From positions 1 through 37,202 of the forward strand of contig NZ_JACDDV010000018.1 of NCBI RefSeq assembly GCF_013816785.1: 37,202 bases of DNA, given 5' to 3'. Made by a program: the position numbers and the translations under genes. This DNA comes from Sphingomonas sp. (GTDB taxonomy: Bacteria > Pseudomonadota > Alphaproteobacteria > Sphingomonadales > Sphingomonadaceae). Under the pieces are notes generated by a model. The model made no database searches. It saw only the letters and a program-made list of their open reading frames with translations, and was not told where the DNA came from. Of this stretch, positions 35,693 through 37,202 are shown piece after piece. Every line of letters starts with the position of its first letter. The stretch's first letter is position 1.

Positions 35693-35713
35693 GTCACGGA
35701 TTCACTCCGTGAC
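35693..35713 (+). other. Perfect 8-bp stem hairpin upstream of the restriction-methyltransferase gene
   Basis: GTCACGGA and TCCGTGAC flank a 5-base loop, 60 bp before the GTG start of the next gene. It could be a regulator site, such as for a C-protein-like controller, or a transcription attenuator. No controller gene is visible. Confidence 0.4.
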
Positions 35714-35772
35714 GGCCCTTGCACTGCCCGCCGCGCCAATGCACGGTCGCCCCGCTCGGGAGTGGAGGGTGC

Positions 35773-37202
35773 GTGACGGTCGAAGAGTTCATCGCCAAGT
35801 GGGAAAATTGCTCGGGCAGCGAGCGCGCCAACTACGCGGTTTTTCTGACTGAGTTCGCCGGTGTGCTCGGCGTCGAGGCTCCCGGCCCATCGGATGATTA
35901 CCGCATCGACGCGCCCGTCTCCGGCGGCGCGGAAAAGGGCGGCACCGGCTTCATCGATCTGTACAAGCGCGGCCATTTCATCCTTGAAGCCAAGCAGAGC
36001 AAGGTCTGCGAACTGCCGTCGCTCCCCGGATTTGGCGGGCCAGCCACTGAAACCGGCGGGCGATACGATGAGCTGATGCGCCGCGCATTTCGCCAGGGGC
36101 GGCGATATGCACAAAGCCTGCCTGACCCGCCGTGGCCACCGTTCATCATCGTCCTTGATGTCGGCCGCGCCTTCGAAATCTACTTCGATTACGGCGGCAA
36201 TGGGCGCGACTACCGCTTCTTCCCGGACCGATCCGGCTATCGCATCCCCCTAAGGGCGCTGCGCGATCCGAACATCCGCGAGCGATTTCGGGCGATCTGG
36301 ACCAATCCAAAAAGCCTCGACCCTGCGCTGGTTACCGCCGAAGTCACGCGCGACATCGCGCGGCGTCTCGGCTCGGTCAGCAGCTGGCTGGAGGAAACCC
36401 AGCGCCTGAAAAGCGGGGCCAATGCGGCGGATTGGGAACATTCGCGCGAGCTTGAGGAAACCAGCCTCTTCCTGATGCGCATCCTGTTCTGCATGTTTGC
36501 GGAAGATGCCCAGCTCCTTGCCGACGACCCCGACGAGCGCCCGTTCAAAAACTTCCTCCGGCGCACGCTGAACGACGACGAGGGGTTCCGTCGCGGACTT
36601 GCCGACCTTTGGCAGAAAATGGGGCAAGCCCACCTTGCCGACCGCTGGACCTTCGCGTTCGAGCACCCCGTCAAATATTTCAACGGCAGCCTGTTTGCCG
36701 AGACGCGAATCTACGAGCTGGCCCGGGCGGAGCGGGGCGAATTGCTCGCCGCCGCAGAGCATGAATGGAAGAATGTCGAACCAGCGATTTTCGGTACGCT
36801 TCTCGAACAGGCGCTGACCGCCAGCCAGCGCTCGCATCTTGGTGCGCACTATACGCCGCGTCCATTCGTCGAGCCCATCGTCGAAGCGACGATCACCGAG
36901 GTGCTCCGTGGCGAATGGGAGGTTTTGGAAGCCGGCATCGAAGGGCTGGAAACCGCGGACCGCCTCCGCCAACTGCGTACTTTCCACGACCGACTGGCGT
37001 CGGTTGCCGTACTCGACCCCGCCTGCGGCACCGGAAACTTCCTCTACGTCGCGATGGAGGCGTTGCTCGGCCTCGAAGCCAAGGTCATTCAGGCGATCGA
37101 GGATTTGAGCGGCGAGGTCGCATCGCGCGTCGGCCCCGGCCAGTTCCACGGGCTCGAAAAGAACCCGCGCGCCGCCAAGATCGCCGAGCTGGTGCTGTGG
37201 AT
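35773..37202 (+). CDS. MmeI-like (type IIL) restriction endonuclease-methyltransferase, N-terminal part
   Basis: The frame starts at GTG 35773, with GGAGG just upstream, and is open to the window end (476 codons; members are usually about 900 or more residues). The N-terminal nuclease domain keeps Asp62, Glu72 and Lys74 (FIDLYKRGHFILEAKQS), a D-x9-E-x-K spacing like that of MmeI. A helical spacer follows (LEETSLFLMRILFCMFAEDAQLL; EHEWKNVEPAIFGTLLEQAL; HLGAHYTPRPFVE), then SAM motif I, DPACGTGNF, at residue 415. The adenine methylase motif IV and the target recognition domain lie beyond the edge. DrmMI of DISARM is a related alternative, but the retained nuclease triad argues for a stand-alone enzyme. 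Confidence 0.85.
   Translation, partial: MTVEEFIAKWENCSGSERANYAVFLTEFAGVLGVEAPGPSDDYRIDAPVSGGAEKGGTGFIDLYKRGHFILEAKQSKVCELPSLPGFGGPATETGGRYDELMRRAFRQGRRYAQSLPDPPWPPFIIVLDVGRAFEIYFDYGGNGRDYRFFPDRSGYRIPLRALRDPNIRERFRAIWTNPKSLDPALVTAEVTRDIARRLGSVSSWLEETQRLKSGANAADWEHSRELEETSLFLMRILFCMFAEDAQLLADDPDERPFKNFLRRTLNDDEGFRRGLADLWQKMGQAHLADRWTFAFEHPVKYFNGSLFAETRIYELARAERGELLAAAEHEWKNVEPAIFGTLLEQALTASQRSHLGAHYTPRPFVEPIVEATITEVLRGEWEVLEAGIEGLETADRLRQLRTFHDRLASVAVLDPACGTGNFLYVAMEALLGLEAKVIQAIEDLSGEVASRVGPGQFHGLEKNPRAAKIAELVLW

Noticed and set aside
35773-37202. DISARM or BREX system
   Set aside because: No drmD, drmA, drmB, brxC or pglZ is visible, and the N-terminal nuclease triad suggests a stand-alone type IIL enzyme. 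The window edge prevents a final decision.

Overview
The window looks like chromosomal DNA of a high-GC alphaproteobacterium, most likely from the Sphingomonadales. The reasons are the separate F0 ATP synthase operon with paired b' and b subunits, the ydbH-ynbE-ydbL trio next to it, the dnaKJ and fabD-fabG housekeeping blocks, and short intergenic gaps with many 4-8 bp start/stop overlaps. I saw no tRNA, rRNA, CRISPR array or prophage module.

Region 1 (1-13541) is built around aerobic phenylacetate catabolism. A minus-strand run, paaA-paaB-DUF3291-paaC-paaE, continues into an aromatic-type aminotransferase and a fused alpha/beta E1 of a 2-oxoacid dehydrogenase that runs off the left edge. A plus-strand run carries paaG, a VOC protein, paaZ and a small alpha/beta-barrel-like protein. 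Together the genes suggest a route from phenylalanine through phenylpyruvate and phenylacetyl-CoA to ring epoxidation, isomerisation and ring opening. paaD is missing from its usual place and paaK is not in the window. Between the two paa arms sits an unrelated accessory block: hydroxylase, sulfotransferase, hydroxylase (6888-9102), then an exported DUF4402 protein.

Region 2 (13651-21380) is mostly core: a CBS-domain protein, the F0 operon atpI-atpB-atpE-b'-b, the envelope bridge operon ydbH-ynbE-ydbL, and radC.

Region 3 (21381-24530) is disturbed. An AraC/GyrI-type regulator lies between intact radC and a second, frameshifted radC 3' end. The two share a 90-bp perfect direct repeat. A CaCA-type cation exchanger follows, and a 22-bp imperfect repeat flanks the radC fragment and the exchanger.

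Region 4 (24530-33562) is core again: purB followed by a blind phytochrome-like PAS-GAF protein, dnaJ and dnaK with a good heat-shock promoter, then fabG and fabD. A 450-bp cassette bounded by a perfect 30-bp inverted repeat and encoding a GxxExxY protein fills the fabD-fabG gap. An APC permease follows.

Region 5 (33504-37202) holds a Rieske ring-hydroxylating oxygenase alpha subunit, a DUF4242-guanylate cyclase fusion, two hairpins, and the first 476 codons of an MmeI-like (type IIL) restriction-methyltransferase cut by the right edge.
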